From positions 1 through 23,568 of the forward strand of contig CAUJJY010000088.1 of assembly GCA_963205155.1 (NCBI GenBank): a stretch of 23,568 bases of DNA. Reading direction: 5' to 3'. Source of the stretch: Candidatus Zixiibacteriota bacterium (GTDB lineage Bacteria > Zixibacteria > MSB-5A5 > CAIYYT01). How positions within the stretch are numbered: position 1 is the stretch's first letter; every line of letters starts with the position of its first letter. The notes under the pieces are model-generated. The model made no database searches. It saw nothing but the letters and a program-made list of their open reading frames with translations, and was not told the DNA's origin. Shown piece by piece: positions 12,511 through 21,239 of this stretch. The translations under genes and the position numbers were made by a program.

Positions 12511-15141
12511 CTAACTACAAGCGGAGCATGGCGCCGGTCCACCAGAGAAGATGAAGGCGATCATATAGACCGCGTCAGAAATGGTAATTGTTCCACTACA
12601 GTCGGCATCTCCATGAAGTGTCGTTTCTGGTGATGGACCGCCCGAGAAAATATAGGAAATCAAATAGACCGCATCCGAAATGCTTAAATTGTTGCTGCCA
12701 TCCGCGTCACCACATTGAACGACTCGAATCGAAAATGCCTTGTCGTTGACTGCCAACGACTGGTCCTGGACTCGTGCTGTGAAGTTTAGCGTCCCGGCAG
12801 CAGACGGTGTGCCCGCAACGAGTCCGCTGGTTGAAAGTGCCAAACCAGTACCCGAAAGGTCGTCACCAAGGTCAATCCAGGTCTTTGTACCGGTTCCGCC
12901 TTCACTGGTCAATTGTTGTGAATAAGGCACGCCTACCTGTCCATTGGGTAACGTTGTGGTGGTAATTAAGAGCGGATTTGATTGCGGCGGGAAAATCACC
13001 ACATCGATCCATGCCTTGTCGCTACCCGCTACTTGTGAACCGTCTTTCTCGTATTTCCATAAGAACGTTCTGGTACCCGGAGTGACTGCATAACTTGCCT
13101 GAGCCCAACCGACGTTACCGGACCAGGCACCTTGCTGTACGCCGTCGATGTAGAATCGCAGCCAATCCCAGTTGAACTCCGACGAAACCTTATAGTAGAA
13201 GGAGATGTTTGCCGCTGACGTGACCTGCTGGGTAACCGACATCGTCGAAGATTGACTATGACCGATTGCTCCACTGGCGGCTGAATAACTGCCTTCATAT
13301 TGTCCCGTTGAAACGATCGTCCACGGCAGATTGCCGCCCATCGTCCAACTGAACGCAGAGAAGTCGCCGCTTTCGAAGTCATCAACCAACTGCCCAACAG
13401 TCAGTGAGAAAAACGTTGAGTCGACATAACCGCCATCGGCGGTCACGTCAACGCGGAAGTTGACGACGTGATTTTGCGGGCAAAGACCGGAAACGTCGAA
13501 AACATAATCGGAATTCGACTGTGCTGTGCCGCCCATTTCGGCGATCATGGGATAGGTAGAAGTGTTCTGGGTAACTGTGACATAGGAATCAGTCGTGCTC
13601 AACACACCCTGCGGATTGACAGCATCGCCACCGCCGTCATTCCTAAGCGTAATGCGCATGGCGACATTGTCGCCGGCGCCAATCGCCGCCGGAGCATTGT
13701 CATCAACGTAATAGACCACGGGGATCTGCGGGACCTGCTGTAACTGCACATCGACGACGACCGAACCGTTCAATGATGTGATGATTCCCGAGACTGTCTG
13801 CGAAACATAGCCCGGCGCACTGAAGCGCAATGACCATACTCCGGAAGCGATCATACGATGGTAGTTTCCATGCGTCGGATCACAACGTACTTCACTGGAA
13901 TCAAGGTCATGCCCAACAACTGTGACCAACGCACCCACGGGCAGGGTCGTCTGTGCATCAGTTACGACGCCTCTTATTCCAAAAAGAGCCTGTTCAAGAT
14001 ATTTCAGCAGGGAAAGGCGATTGTAATTCCAAAGAGTAGGCAACTGAGCGGCCGGAAGTAATTTGGTGTTCGAGATTTCTATGGTTACTTCGCGGCACCC
14101 GTACCAGTAATTCATGAAGTCCTGGCGCCCACCTTCAACTTCGTACCAATCATAACCGTTGGTGATGCCATCATTGTAGCCATTAATATACGCGGCTGGT
14201 GCGGCAGCGACCTGGCAAGTATCCGCGTATTGATGCGAGATTGTCTGCCACCAGGAATCGTCGGCATGTCTTCTCGACCACGTATCCCATGGATAATTTA
14301 CAACTTCTGTGCCGCCGTGAAAATTCGCCGAGATGACGAAACTACGTGCAACCGCAAAATTCATCATCGCCGTTGTTTCAACCTGATAGACTTCGCCGTC
14401 TGGATGCGGTCCACCCTTGGGGTCCGGGAAATTGCGGTTGAGATCGATTCCGTTTGCGTTGCCGCGCCACGCTCCCGAAACGGTCGTGTTACCGCTGCGA
14501 TACGTGCCGTCGGGATTGGCAAGCGGATTGATGTAAATCTCCATATTATTTACCATGTTCTGGATGCGCGTATTGCCGGCATTATAACCGACCAGCAATG
14601 AATCGATCAACCGCAGCATCAAGACGTAGCCGGTAGTCTCATCACCGTGCATTGAAGATGTATAGAAAACTTCCGGCTCGTTTTCCTCTGAAGTCACATT
14701 GTCGGAAATCTTCACGGCCAGTAGTGAGCGTCCCTGCACAGTGGTTCCGATCGGCACCAACTGACAGAGTGTTGGATAATTAGTAACAAAGTCATTCATC
14801 ATCTGGACATAGGCAGTGTAAGTTGGATAAACATCCCAGGCCATTGCATCTCGGAAGTTGTCGCTCATCGCAACTTCACCGACATCGCCCGGGTTCGGAA
14901 GCAATTCGTACGAATACCCCAATGTCTTGAAGTGGTCGAATTGCTTGTCGTTTGCGTAGGCATAAACGACTTTACCGTCAAAAGGACTGCACTCGTCTAA
15001 CGAAATCAGTTTCGTGAGAGTAGAAATCTCCTTGCGGTCCTGTATCTCAAATCGGAAGTAGTATTGATGTAATTCGGCGGCTTGCAGGCTGGAAACAAAC
15101 AGCAGAAAACCCAGCAGGCTAATTTTTAGCGCTTTGAACAT
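12511..15141 (-). CDS. Secreted multidomain M14-family zinc carboxypeptidase with dockerin-like C-terminus
   Basis: This 876-residue exported protein starts with a signal peptide (residues 1-22). The M14 peptidase domain (about 105-385) has all key residues: zinc ligands His165 and Glu168 (HGDE) and His275 (FHGG), Arg236 (GIDLNRNF) and catalytic Glu355 (TIEIS). Next come a carboxypeptidase regulatory-like fold (388-470), a CARDB-like beta domain (about 475-590), a jelly-roll/MAM-like segment starting DDFESGDFSAFSW, a He_PIG/cadherin-like domain (PNGQVGVPYSQQL), and a pair of dockerin-like repeats (810-876). It probably digests extracellular proteins. The ATG at 15141 is preferred over ATGs at 15153 and 15156 because GGGAG is correctly placed only for it. 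The gene stands alone, with a strong terminator after it. Confidence 0.92.
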   Translation of the reverse strand: MFKALKISLLGFLLFVSSLQAAELHQYYFRFEIQDRKEISTLTKLISLDECSPFDGKVVYAYANDKQFDHFKTLGYSYELLPNPGDVGEVAMSDNFRDAMAWDVYPTYTAYVQMMNDFVTNYPTLCQLVPIGTTVQGRSLLAVKISDNVTSEENEPEVFYTSSMHGDETTGYVLMLRLIDSLLVGYNAGNTRIQNMVNNMEIYINPLANPDGTYRSGNTTVSGAWRGNANGIDLNRNFPDPKGGPHPDGEVYQVETTAMMNFAVARSFVISANFHGGTEVVNYPWDTWSRRHADDSWWQTISHQYADTCQVAAAPAAYINGYNDGITNGYDWYEVEGGRQDFMNYWYGCREVTIEISNTKLLPAAQLPTLWNYNRLSLLKYLEQALFGIRGVVTDAQTTLPVGALVTVVGHDLDSSEVRCDPTHGNYHRMIASGVWSLRFSAPGYVSQTVSGIITSLNGSVVVDVQLQQVPQIPVVYYVDDNAPAAIGAGDNVAMRITLRNDGGGDAVNPQGVLSTTDSYVTVTQNTSTYPMIAEMGGTAQSNSDYVFDVSGLCPQNHVVNFRVDVTADGGYVDSTFFSLTVGQLVDDFESGDFSAFSWTMGGNLPWTIVSTGQYEGSYSAASGAIGHSQSSTMSVTQQVTSAANISFYYKVSSEFNWDWLRFYIDGVQQGAWSGNVGWAQASYAVTPGTRTFLWKYEKDGSQVAGSDKAWIDVVIFPPQSNPLLITTTTLPNGQVGVPYSQQLTSEGGTGTKTWIDLGDDLSGTGLALSTSGLVAGTPSAAGTLNFTARVQDQSLAVNDKAFSIRVVQCGDADGSNNLSISDAVYLISYIFSGGPSPETTLHGDADCSGTITISDAVYMIAFIFSGGPAPCSACS

Positions 15142-15471
15142 GGAAACTCCCATCATCGGTGCAAAGAAGTCCTCAAGTTGGCGAAGACGTTGATTGTGGT
15201 ACTAGCTCAACGGCTAAGATAGCCAAATTCAACGATTTAGCAAGCAAAAAAGCTCTCGGCTGGTCAGTCTTGCACACTCTTTTGGTCGTTTACCCGATGC
15301 AACATAATCACTTCTTGTCCCTGTGCTTCAATTGGGAAAAATTTCACATTCGCCTTAGACTGACGCAACCTTTGATACCGATTGTAGTTTATATTAGGAC
15401 ATCGTGGCCGCAACTCGTATTAAAGAAAGCGATTGACGGCAGGAAAACTTTAGATAAACTATGGGCACAAC
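15142..15471. other. Divergent intergenic region between the M14 gene and the ABC exporter operon
   Basis: There is no credible gene. A 106-codon open frame (15159-15479) lacks a ribosome-binding site and overlaps the next gene. A weak promoter for the M14 gene may be TTGCTA (15238-15243) and TATCTT (15216-15221) on the minus strand, with 16 bases between them. A plus-strand candidate lies at 15433-15460. Confidence 0.45.
15433..15460 (+). promoter_or_regulatory. Candidate promoter of the ABC exporter operon, very close to the start codon
   Basis: TTGACG (15433-15438) and TAAACT (15455-15460) are 16 bases apart. Transcription would begin around 15467, only about five bases before the ATG at 15472, which has no Shine-Dalgarno sequence. 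If the promoter is real, the first gene is read from a nearly leaderless mRNA. Confidence 0.4.
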
Positions 15472-16668
15472 ATGAGTGAATTCAAGACAGGAAATGTCGA
15501 TCTTTCGACATTAAAAATTGATAAGTCAAATAAGTCCGGTGCGTCGGGCCGTGGTCGTAAGTGGCTGCATCTGCTTTGGTTGTTACTACCAGTCGTATTG
15601 TACTTTGGCTATCAACTTACCATCAAACAGGTAACCCCTGCTACCAAAGTCAAGATCGCGACTGCCCAAATGTTGACGGGAAGCGAAGCTTCGGCTGAAT
15701 TAGTCGCTACCGGCTATGTCGTCGCACAGGTCAAAGCTGCCGTCGCTTCCAAAGCAACAGGTCGACTCGAAGTCCTCAACGTCGAAGAGGGCGACATCGT
15801 CAAGGCAAATCAGATACTGGCGATCCTTGACAACGCCGACGTCAAAGCCGACCAGGCCCGGGCTCTTGCTAATCTCGAAATGGCCCGCGCTGATTCTGCG
15901 GATGCTGCAATCAAATATAACCGCGTAAGTGAGCTGATCAAGTCCGGCTCGACGACACAGGATATCGTCGATGCAACCAAAGCTAACTACGATCGCGCCG
16001 TTGCATCGGTAAATGTTGCACTTGCCGGAGTACGTTATGCTGAAGTCACGGTCGAGAATACAATCATTCGCGCGCCTTTCGACGGGACGGTCCTATCCAA
16101 GGACGCGGATGTCGGTGAAATGGTGGCGCCGTTTTCTTCCGCCGGATCTTCCCGTGGCGCCGTTGTAACGTTGGCCGATATGAGTTCGCTTGAAGTCGAA
16201 GCAGATGTCTCCGAGTCAAATATTTACAAGGTGAAAGTCGGAGCACCCTGCGAGATCATTCTCGACGCCTATCCGAATATCAAGTATCCGGCCGCCGTTA
16301 AGAAGATTGTCCCGACTGCGGATCGTTCGCGAGCGACAGTCATGACCAAGATTGCATTCACGCAGATCGACGAGAAGGTGTTGCCGGAAATGTCTGCCCG
16401 GGTCAATTTCCTTCCGGAGAAATCGGGCGTTGCCGAAACCCCGCAACCTGCGGTGATCGCGATTCCCAAATCAGCCGTCACAAGTCGAGAGGGACGCAAG
16501 GTTGTCTACAAGTTAGTTGGTGAAAACGTTCAGGAGGCCGCTGTCCAAATTGGCCGCGAACTCGGCACGTTTACAGAGATTTCATCCGGCATTGCTGTTG
16601 GCGATCAGGTCGTACTGTCACCGGCTGGCGGCATGAAATCCGGCGACAAAATCGAAATATCACAGTAG
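15472..16668 (+). CDS. HlyD/MacA-type periplasmic adaptor of an ABC exporter
   Basis: This 398-residue membrane-fusion protein has a cytoplasmic N-tail of about 30 residues and a single membrane anchor (31-50). It then shows the split lipoyl/hairpin architecture: 'GYVVAQVKAAVASKATGRLEVLNVEEGDIVKANQILAILDNADVKAD' (about 81-126), a coiled-coil hairpin (about 125-190), the returning lipoyl half 'VENTIIRAPFDGTVLSKDADVGEMV', and beta-barrel and membrane-proximal domains to the end. It is probably the bridge from the inner-membrane transporter to an outer-membrane channel. It heads the operon and is followed after 19 bp by the ATPase. The substrate is unknown, and no TolC gene is adjacent. The ATG start lacks a ribosome-binding site. 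Confidence 0.92.
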   Translation: MSEFKTGNVDLSTLKIDKSNKSGASGRGRKWLHLLWLLLPVVLYFGYQLTIKQVTPATKVKIATAQMLTGSEASAELVATGYVVAQVKAAVASKATGRLEVLNVEEGDIVKANQILAILDNADVKADQARALANLEMARADSADAAIKYNRVSELIKSGSTTQDIVDATKANYDRAVASVNVALAGVRYAEVTVENTIIRAPFDGTVLSKDADVGEMVAPFSSAGSSRGAVVTLADMSSLEVEADVSESNIYKVKVGAPCEIILDAYPNIKYPAAVKKIVPTADRSRATVMTKIAFTQIDEKVLPEMSARVNFLPEKSGVAETPQPAVIAIPKSAVTSREGRKVVYKLVGENVQEAAVQIGRELGTFTEISSGIAVGDQVVLSPAGGMKSGDKIEISQ

Positions 16669-16687
16669 CTGGCATAAAAGGATTCTC

Positions 16688-17362
16688 ATGGCACAAGCTT
16701 TAGTACAAGTTCGCGGTGTATCCAAGTCTTACTATCGCGACTCGCTGGAAATACCAGTGCTGCGCAATATCAGTTTCGACATTCCCGAAGGCGAGTTCCT
16801 TGCATTGATGGGACCTTCCGGGTCTGGCAAGACTACGTTGTTAAATCTCATTTCCGGCATCGATCAACCGAGCGGCGGCGATTTGGTCGTAGCCGGCGAG
16901 AACATTGCCAGGATGAGTGAGGGCCAGCTTGCCAAATGGCGCTCGCAGCATATCGGACTAGTCTTCCAATTCTACAATTTGCTCCCGGTGCTGACGGCAT
17001 TCGAGAACGTTGAACTGCCGCTCCTGCTTTACAAGTTGTCCAAAGCTGATCGCCGCAAGCGTGTCGAAACCGCGCTGACTATCGTCGGACTTGGCGACCG
17101 TATGGATCACTATCCGCGGCAGCTTTCCGGCGGACAGGAACAGCGGGTCGCCATTGCTCGCGCCATCGTCACCGATCCAACACTACTCCTTGCCGACGAG
17201 CCGACCGGCGATTTGGACAAGGTCTCTGCCGAAGAGATCATGACCTTGCTCTCGCGTCTGAATAAGGAATTCAACAAGACTATCGTAATGGTTACCCACG
17301 ATCCGCGCGCCGCCGAGAAGGCGCACTCGATTCGCAATCTTGACAAGGGCGAGTTGGCGTAG
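16688..17362 (+). CDS. ABC exporter ATP-binding protein (MacB/LolD type)
   Basis: This 224-residue nucleotide-binding subunit has Walker A GPSGSGKTT (42-50), the Q-loop in 'LVFQFYNLLPVLTAFENVELPL' typical of the MacB/LolD/FtsE group, signature LSGGQEQR (146-153), Walker B LLLADEP with Asp170/Glu171, the D-loop GDLD and the H-loop His204 (VTHD). The signature has Glu where LSGGQQQR is more usual, a tolerated variant. It would energise the two FtsX-type permeases that follow, and it lies only eight bases before the first of them. Together with the adaptor this is a complete inner-membrane tripartite exporter. Confidence 0.95.
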   Translation: MAQALVQVRGVSKSYYRDSLEIPVLRNISFDIPEGEFLALMGPSGSGKTTLLNLISGIDQPSGGDLVVAGENIARMSEGQLAKWRSQHIGLVFQFYNLLPVLTAFENVELPLLLYKLSKADRRKRVETALTIVGLGDRMDHYPRQLSGGQEQRVAIARAIVTDPTLLLADEPTGDLDKVSAEEIMTLLSRLNKEFNKTIVMVTHDPRAAEKAHSIRNLDKGELA

Positions 17363-17370
17363 GTGCGATT

Positions 17371-18525
17371 ATGTTGATGAATTTGATTTATCGCAATTCG
17401 TTCCGCCACAAACTGCGCACAATTCTCACTGTCGTCGGACTTGCCGTTGCCGTCATGGCCTTCGGTCTGATTCGTACTGTCGTCGACGCCTGGCACGCCG
17501 GTGTCGAGGCCGCTGCTCCCGACCGTCTGATCACCCGTTCATCGATCTCAATCACGTTCACGCTTCCGCTCTCATACAAAGAGCAAATCGAAAAGATTGA
17601 CGGCATCAAGGCTGTCACCTATGCGAACTGGTTCGGCGGAACATATGTTGATGCCAGCAATTTCTTCGCGCAATTTGCGGTTGAAAAGGGCAACTATTTC
17701 AAAGTCTTCCCTGAATTCATAATATCTCCCGAAGTAATGGACGCATTCAATTCCAACATAAAGGCGGTGATTGTCGGCCAGAAACTGGCTGACCGCTTCG
17801 GATGGAAAGTCGGCGACCGCGTCACGCTCATTGGCACTATCTTCCCGGGTAACTGGGATTTCGACGTCGTCGGTATTTATAAAGGCAAAGATCAAACCAT
17901 AGACGAGTCGACCTGGTTCATGCGCTGGGAGTATATTGACGAGACCATGAAGGAGCAAATGCCCGGCCGTGCCGGTGAGGTCGGCTGGTATGGATTGCAG
18001 CTCGCCGATCCGTCAAAAGCAGCCGAGGTCTCGGCTGCTGTCGATGCGCGCTTCAAAAACTCATCTGCGGAAACACTGACCGAAACCGAGAAGGCGTTTC
18101 AGATGAGCTTTGTCGCTATGTCCGGAGCGATCCTTGTGCTCTTGACAGTTATGTCATGGCTAATCATCGGTGTTATCCTCATGGTACTGGTCAACACCAT
18201 GGCAATGACTGCGCGCGAGCGGACGTCGGAGTACGCCTTCATGAAGTCGATGGGATTCCAGGGATATCATCTTTGGGGAATGATCACCGGAGAGGCAATC
18301 GTCATTTCCCTTACCGGCGGATTGCTTGGTCTGGCGCTGTTGGCGGCAATCGTCAACGTTCTCAAGGCCGGATTGAGTGCCTGGTTCCCGGTCTTCAAGA
18401 TACAACCGTTGACCTGGATACTTGTCGTGGCGCTGGCAATCATCATCGGACTGATTGCTTCGGCGTTCCCGGTTATCAAAGCAATGCGGATGCGCATTGT
18501 CGACGGCCTGCGCGTTGTGGACTAA
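17371..18525 (+). CDS. FtsX/MacB-type ABC permease, subunit 1
   Basis: This 384-residue permease has the type VII ABC layout: one membrane helix near the N-terminus (about 18-38), a periplasmic MacB-like core domain (about 40-245), then three helices (about 247-275, 300-325, 345-372). The FtsX signature region 'VNTMAMTARERTSEYAFMKSMGF' sits after the second helix, where it couples to the ATPase. The C-terminal 'AMRMRIVDGLRVV' is also typical. The start at 17371 lies eight bases after the ATPase stop. It probably forms a heterodimer with the next gene, since both are single-copy and adjacent. The substrate is unknown. Confidence 0.92.
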   Translation: MLMNLIYRNSFRHKLRTILTVVGLAVAVMAFGLIRTVVDAWHAGVEAAAPDRLITRSSISITFTLPLSYKEQIEKIDGIKAVTYANWFGGTYVDASNFFAQFAVEKGNYFKVFPEFIISPEVMDAFNSNIKAVIVGQKLADRFGWKVGDRVTLIGTIFPGNWDFDVVGIYKGKDQTIDESTWFMRWEYIDETMKEQMPGRAGEVGWYGLQLADPSKAAEVSAAVDARFKNSSAETLTETEKAFQMSFVAMSGAILVLLTVMSWLIIGVILMVLVNTMAMTARERTSEYAFMKSMGFQGYHLWGMITGEAIVISLTGGLLGLALLAAIVNVLKAGLSAWFPVFKIQPLTWILVVALAIIIGLIASAFPVIKAMRMRIVDGLRVVD

Positions 18526-18537
18526 AGAGGTAAAATA

Positions 18538-19701
18538 ATGATTCCTGCAAGCTATACATTCAGAAACGTCACCAAGCATAAGGTCACTTCGACACTGACC
18601 ATTTTCGGCGTCGGCTTGGTTGTATTCGTCTTCACTGCCGTGCTCATGTTGGCACACGGGCTATTCGCCACGCTGGTGGCTACTGGAAGTGACGACAATG
18701 TCGTCATCATCCGCAAGGCATCGCAATCGGAGGTGACCTCAATCATCATGCGCGAGCAAGCCGACATCGTCTCGACTTTTCCTGAGATCAAATTGGGTCA
18801 GGATAACAAGCCGCTTTTTACGAATGAGCTCTATGTCTTGATCAGCCTCGTGAAACGTGACGATGATGGAAGTTCAAACGTAACCGTCCGCGGAGTTACC
18901 GAAAAGTCAATGGAGATGCGGCCCGATATCAAGATACTTGAAGGCCGGATGTACCAACCGGGTACTGCCGAAATCATTGCCGGGAAATCGATCTCCAACC
19001 GTTTCAAGGGCTGCAAAGTTGGTGAACAGGTTCGTTTCGGATCGCGCGATTGGACTGTGGTCGGAGTCTTCGATGCCGCCGGCTCGGCGTTTGACTCGGA
19101 AATATGGGGCGACATCGAACAAATGATGGATGCCTTCCGCAGACCGGTGTATTCTTCGCTTACAATGAAGCTCAACGATCCAGCAAGTCTTGCTGCTGTA
19201 ACATCGCGAATCGAAGGCGATCTTAGATTACAGCTCGAGGCGAAACCTGAAAAAGAATATTATGCCGCGCAGTCGACGGCGACCACCCAGTTCATCATGA
19301 TTGTCGGCGTAGCGATATGCATAATTTTCAGTTTTGGCGCCATCGTCGGCGCCATGATCACCATGTATGCCGCCGTCGCCAACCGGACAAAGGAGATCGG
19401 CACCTTGCGATCTCTGGGATTCAGCCGCCTGGCTATTCTTCGGACATTCTTATTCGAGTCCTTCGTAATTTCTCTGGCCGGAGGAATAATCGGGCTGGCT
19501 GGTGCGAGTTTCCTGCGTTTTGTCGAAGTCTCAACGGTGAATTTCAACACGTTTTCGGAACTCGCCTTCAATTTCCGTCTCAACGGCCCGACAATCATTT
19601 CGGCCATAGTCTTTGCAGTCGTAATGGGTTTCCTGGGCGGATTTTTGCCGGCGGTTCGTGCTTCGCGGCTCAAGATTGTTGACTCGTTGCGCGCAACTTA
19701 G
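18538..19701 (+). CDS. FtsX/MacB-type ABC permease, subunit 2
   Basis: This 387-residue partner of the preceding permease has the same layout: first helix about 17-41, periplasmic domain to about 250, helices about 255-282, 305-330 and 352-378, and the coupling segment 'AAVANRTKEIGTLRSLGFSRLAI'. Its periplasmic domain differs clearly from that of subunit 1, supporting a heterodimeric transporter rather than a recent duplication. AAGAGGTAAAATA precedes the ATG, 12 bp after the first permease. It is the last gene of the operon. No strong terminator is visible before the tRNA promoter. Confidence 0.92.
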   Translation: MIPASYTFRNVTKHKVTSTLTIFGVGLVVFVFTAVLMLAHGLFATLVATGSDDNVVIIRKASQSEVTSIIMREQADIVSTFPEIKLGQDNKPLFTNELYVLISLVKRDDDGSSNVTVRGVTEKSMEMRPDIKILEGRMYQPGTAEIIAGKSISNRFKGCKVGEQVRFGSRDWTVVGVFDAAGSAFDSEIWGDIEQMMDAFRRPVYSSLTMKLNDPASLAAVTSRIEGDLRLQLEAKPEKEYYAAQSTATTQFIMIVGVAICIIFSFGAIVGAMITMYAAVANRTKEIGTLRSLGFSRLAILRTFLFESFVISLAGGIIGLAGASFLRFVEVSTVNFNTFSELAFNFRLNGPTIISAIVFAVVMGFLGGFLPAVRASRLKIVDSLRAT

Positions 19702-19728
19702 TCCACTTTTTTGCCGATATTAATCCTG

Positions 19729-19757
19729 TTGACACTCATTTCGCAGGATGATATATT
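19729..19757 (+). promoter_or_regulatory. Near-consensus promoter of tRNA-Gln
   Basis: A perfect TTGACA (19729-19734) is followed after 17 bases by TATATT (19752-19757). Transcription would start about 8-10 bases before the mature tRNA. Confidence 0.88.
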
Positions 19758-19772
19758 CGATTAGGATTTCAC

Positions 19773-19846
19773 TGGGACATGGTGAAATGGTATCACAACT
19801 GACTCTGGATCAGTTTTTCGGGGTTCGAATCCCTGTGTCCCAGCCA
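19773..19846 (+). tRNA. tRNA-Gln (anticodon CTG), CCA encoded
   Basis: The cloverleaf reads clearly. The acceptor stem is TGGGACA/TGTCCCA with a U1-A72 end as in other bacterial tRNA-Gln, and the anticodon stem is ACTGA/TCAGT enclosing the loop CTCTGGA, with anticodon CTG reading CAG. A T-arm GGGG-TTCGAAT-CCCT and an encoded 3' CCA (19844-19846) complete it. It is a single gene with its own promoter and no neighbouring integrase. Confidence 0.95.
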
Positions 19847-20053
19847 AATTATTTCCTCACAAAGAGTAACGGCTTTTACGGCTCTTGGGCTTCGTAGTCA
19901 GGCTGCAAAGTTTGAGAGTTCGTGGTTACATCAACTCGTTTCTTCACAGACAGAGAATATCCATCTAAGTGTGGCGTCGGTTCGTCGTCGACTCACCGAT
20001 ATCACGAAGTTCACGTGTGGCGCGCCTTCTGATGATCCGGGTATTCGACCCGT

Positions 20054-21106
20054 TCAATGCCCATGCCGATGATGCAGGTCCGGCCAATGCGGATGCGAAT
20101 GCTCCACTGGTTCATGATCGTGCCAATGGGAATGCCGCTTCGAGCGCTCAAGACCTTCATGTTCATGATTGTGATGATCATCATCATGGCTATGTGTGTG
20201 TTCATGTGAAAGCGCTTCATGCTCGTGTGCATGTTGATGTTGGTCACGGAAAAGAAGACCAAGCGAGATTGCGAGTAATCCTGCCGCGACTATCTGTATT
20301 GGTGTAATTGACTCACCCAGTATCAAGGCCGAGAGTGCAACGCCAATGAACGGCGCACTGGCGAAGAACATCTGTGCTCTTGTCGCCCCCATGCCCTGTG
20401 CAGCGGTAATGTAAAGAGTAATGCTTGCTCCGTAAGCGAGCATGCCGACAGCCAAGGCAGACAGCACGGCGAATCCCGAGGCAGTAACAGGATCTGCAAA
20501 TGCTCCGATCGTCAGATTTACCACTCCGGCCACCGATCCTTTCCAGAATGTACTCTGGGCAGGAGTAATTCCGTCGATCAATGCCGTGAAGTGATTGTCC
20601 ACTCCCCAGCAAGTGCAAGCCCCCGCTACGAGCAGGCCCGACCAAAGTCCCGCCGCGCCTTCACCGACACTAAGCAACATGCCTGCGGTCACAACTCCGG
20701 CGACCCCGAACCAGCCGTACTTTCCGAGATGGTCATTGAATATCAAACGGCCTAAGATCGCTGTTGCCACCAGCTCCAGGTTGAGCCACAGCGATACTGA
20801 AGAGGCAGATGCAAGCTGAAGCCCCAACATCAAGAGGACAGGTCCGAGAATGCCTCCGAAGAACACTGCGCCAAGTAGCAGCTTGCGGCTCCGTGCCGGC
20901 ATGTTCCATGGGGGCCGCCAGGAGCGACGTTTCAACATCCCGCCAAGCACACCAATAGCAGCGCCAAGATAAAGCAATCCAGCGAGCTGAAAAGCCGACA
21001 GACTTTCGAGCAACAGCTTACTCGCCGGAGTGGCTGCTCCGAACAGAGCCGCCGAGATCAGCGCAAACGGAAGTGCGTATCGGACCGAATGTCTTGCGTT
21101 CTGCAA
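20054..21106 (-). CDS. EamA/DMT-family transporter with long His-rich C-terminal tail
   Basis: This 350-residue membrane protein has about ten helices in two EamA repeats (residues 10-285) followed by a 62-residue tail (289-350) with 23 histidines in runs such as HEHTHSHDDDHHNHEHE and a final DLHHRHGH. DMT proteins export small metabolites or ions. The tail points to binding or sensing of a transition metal (Zn, Ni, Co or Cu), and the divergent efflux genes agree. The start is a TTG at 21106 with GAGGT seven bases before it, and no in-frame ATG occurs until residue 57. A candidate promoter on the minus strand is TTGTAT (21150-21155) and TATAGG (21126-21131), 18 bases apart. It appears monocistronic. 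Confidence 0.87.
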   Translation of the reverse strand: MQNARHSVRYALPFALISAALFGAATPASKLLLESLSAFQLAGLLYLGAAIGVLGGMLKRRSWRPPWNMPARSRKLLLGAVFFGGILGPVLLMLGLQLASASSVSLWLNLELVATAILGRLIFNDHLGKYGWFGVAGVVTAGMLLSVGEGAAGLWSGLLVAGACTCWGVDNHFTALIDGITPAQSTFWKGSVAGVVNLTIGAFADPVTASGFAVLSALAVGMLAYGASITLYITAAQGMGATRAQMFFASAPFIGVALSALILGESITPIQIVAAGLLAISLGLLFRDQHQHAHEHEALSHEHTHSHDDDHHNHEHEGLERSKRHSHWHDHEPVEHSHPHWPDLHHRHGH

Positions 21107-21203
21107 GTTGTTACCTCGTGTGCTGCCTATAAGCCGGACTAAGGGACTAATACAAGGTGCTATACCAACGCCTGACGCACAACATGAATTCTGTACGTTT
21201 GCC

Positions 21204-21232
21204 TTGACAGGGTCAAATCAGAAACCTATCTT
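21204..21232 (+). promoter_or_regulatory. Promoter of the metal-efflux operon
   Basis: A perfect TTGACA (21204-21209) is followed after 17 bases by TATCTT (21227-21232). The predicted transcription start (about 21239-21240) coincides with an in-frame GTG at 21240, so the first gene may be leaderless. It faces the divergent EamA promoter about 50 bases away. Confidence 0.6.
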
Positions 21233-21239
21233 GATAATT

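Larger units (their letters stand above)
19702..20053. other. Intergenic region holding tRNA-Gln
   Basis: Apart from the tRNA and its promoter nothing else is recognised. The 207 bases after the tRNA (19847-20053) show no gene, hairpin terminator or att-like repeat of the tRNA 3' end. Confidence 0.6.

Noticed and set aside
15159..15479. 106-codon plus-strand frame upstream of the ABC exporter
   Set aside because: It has no ribosome-binding site or domain, covers the expected divergent promoter region and runs into the adaptor start.
19773..20053. tRNA-Gln as an integration site of a mobile element
   Set aside because: No integrase and no second copy of the tRNA 3' end is visible downstream. 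The following genes look like an ordinary metal locus.
19969..20307. 112-codon plus-strand frame rich in His and Asp
   Set aside because: It lies mostly antisense to the His-rich tail of the EamA transporter. Reversed CAT/CAC codons create the odd composition, and it has no ribosome-binding site.
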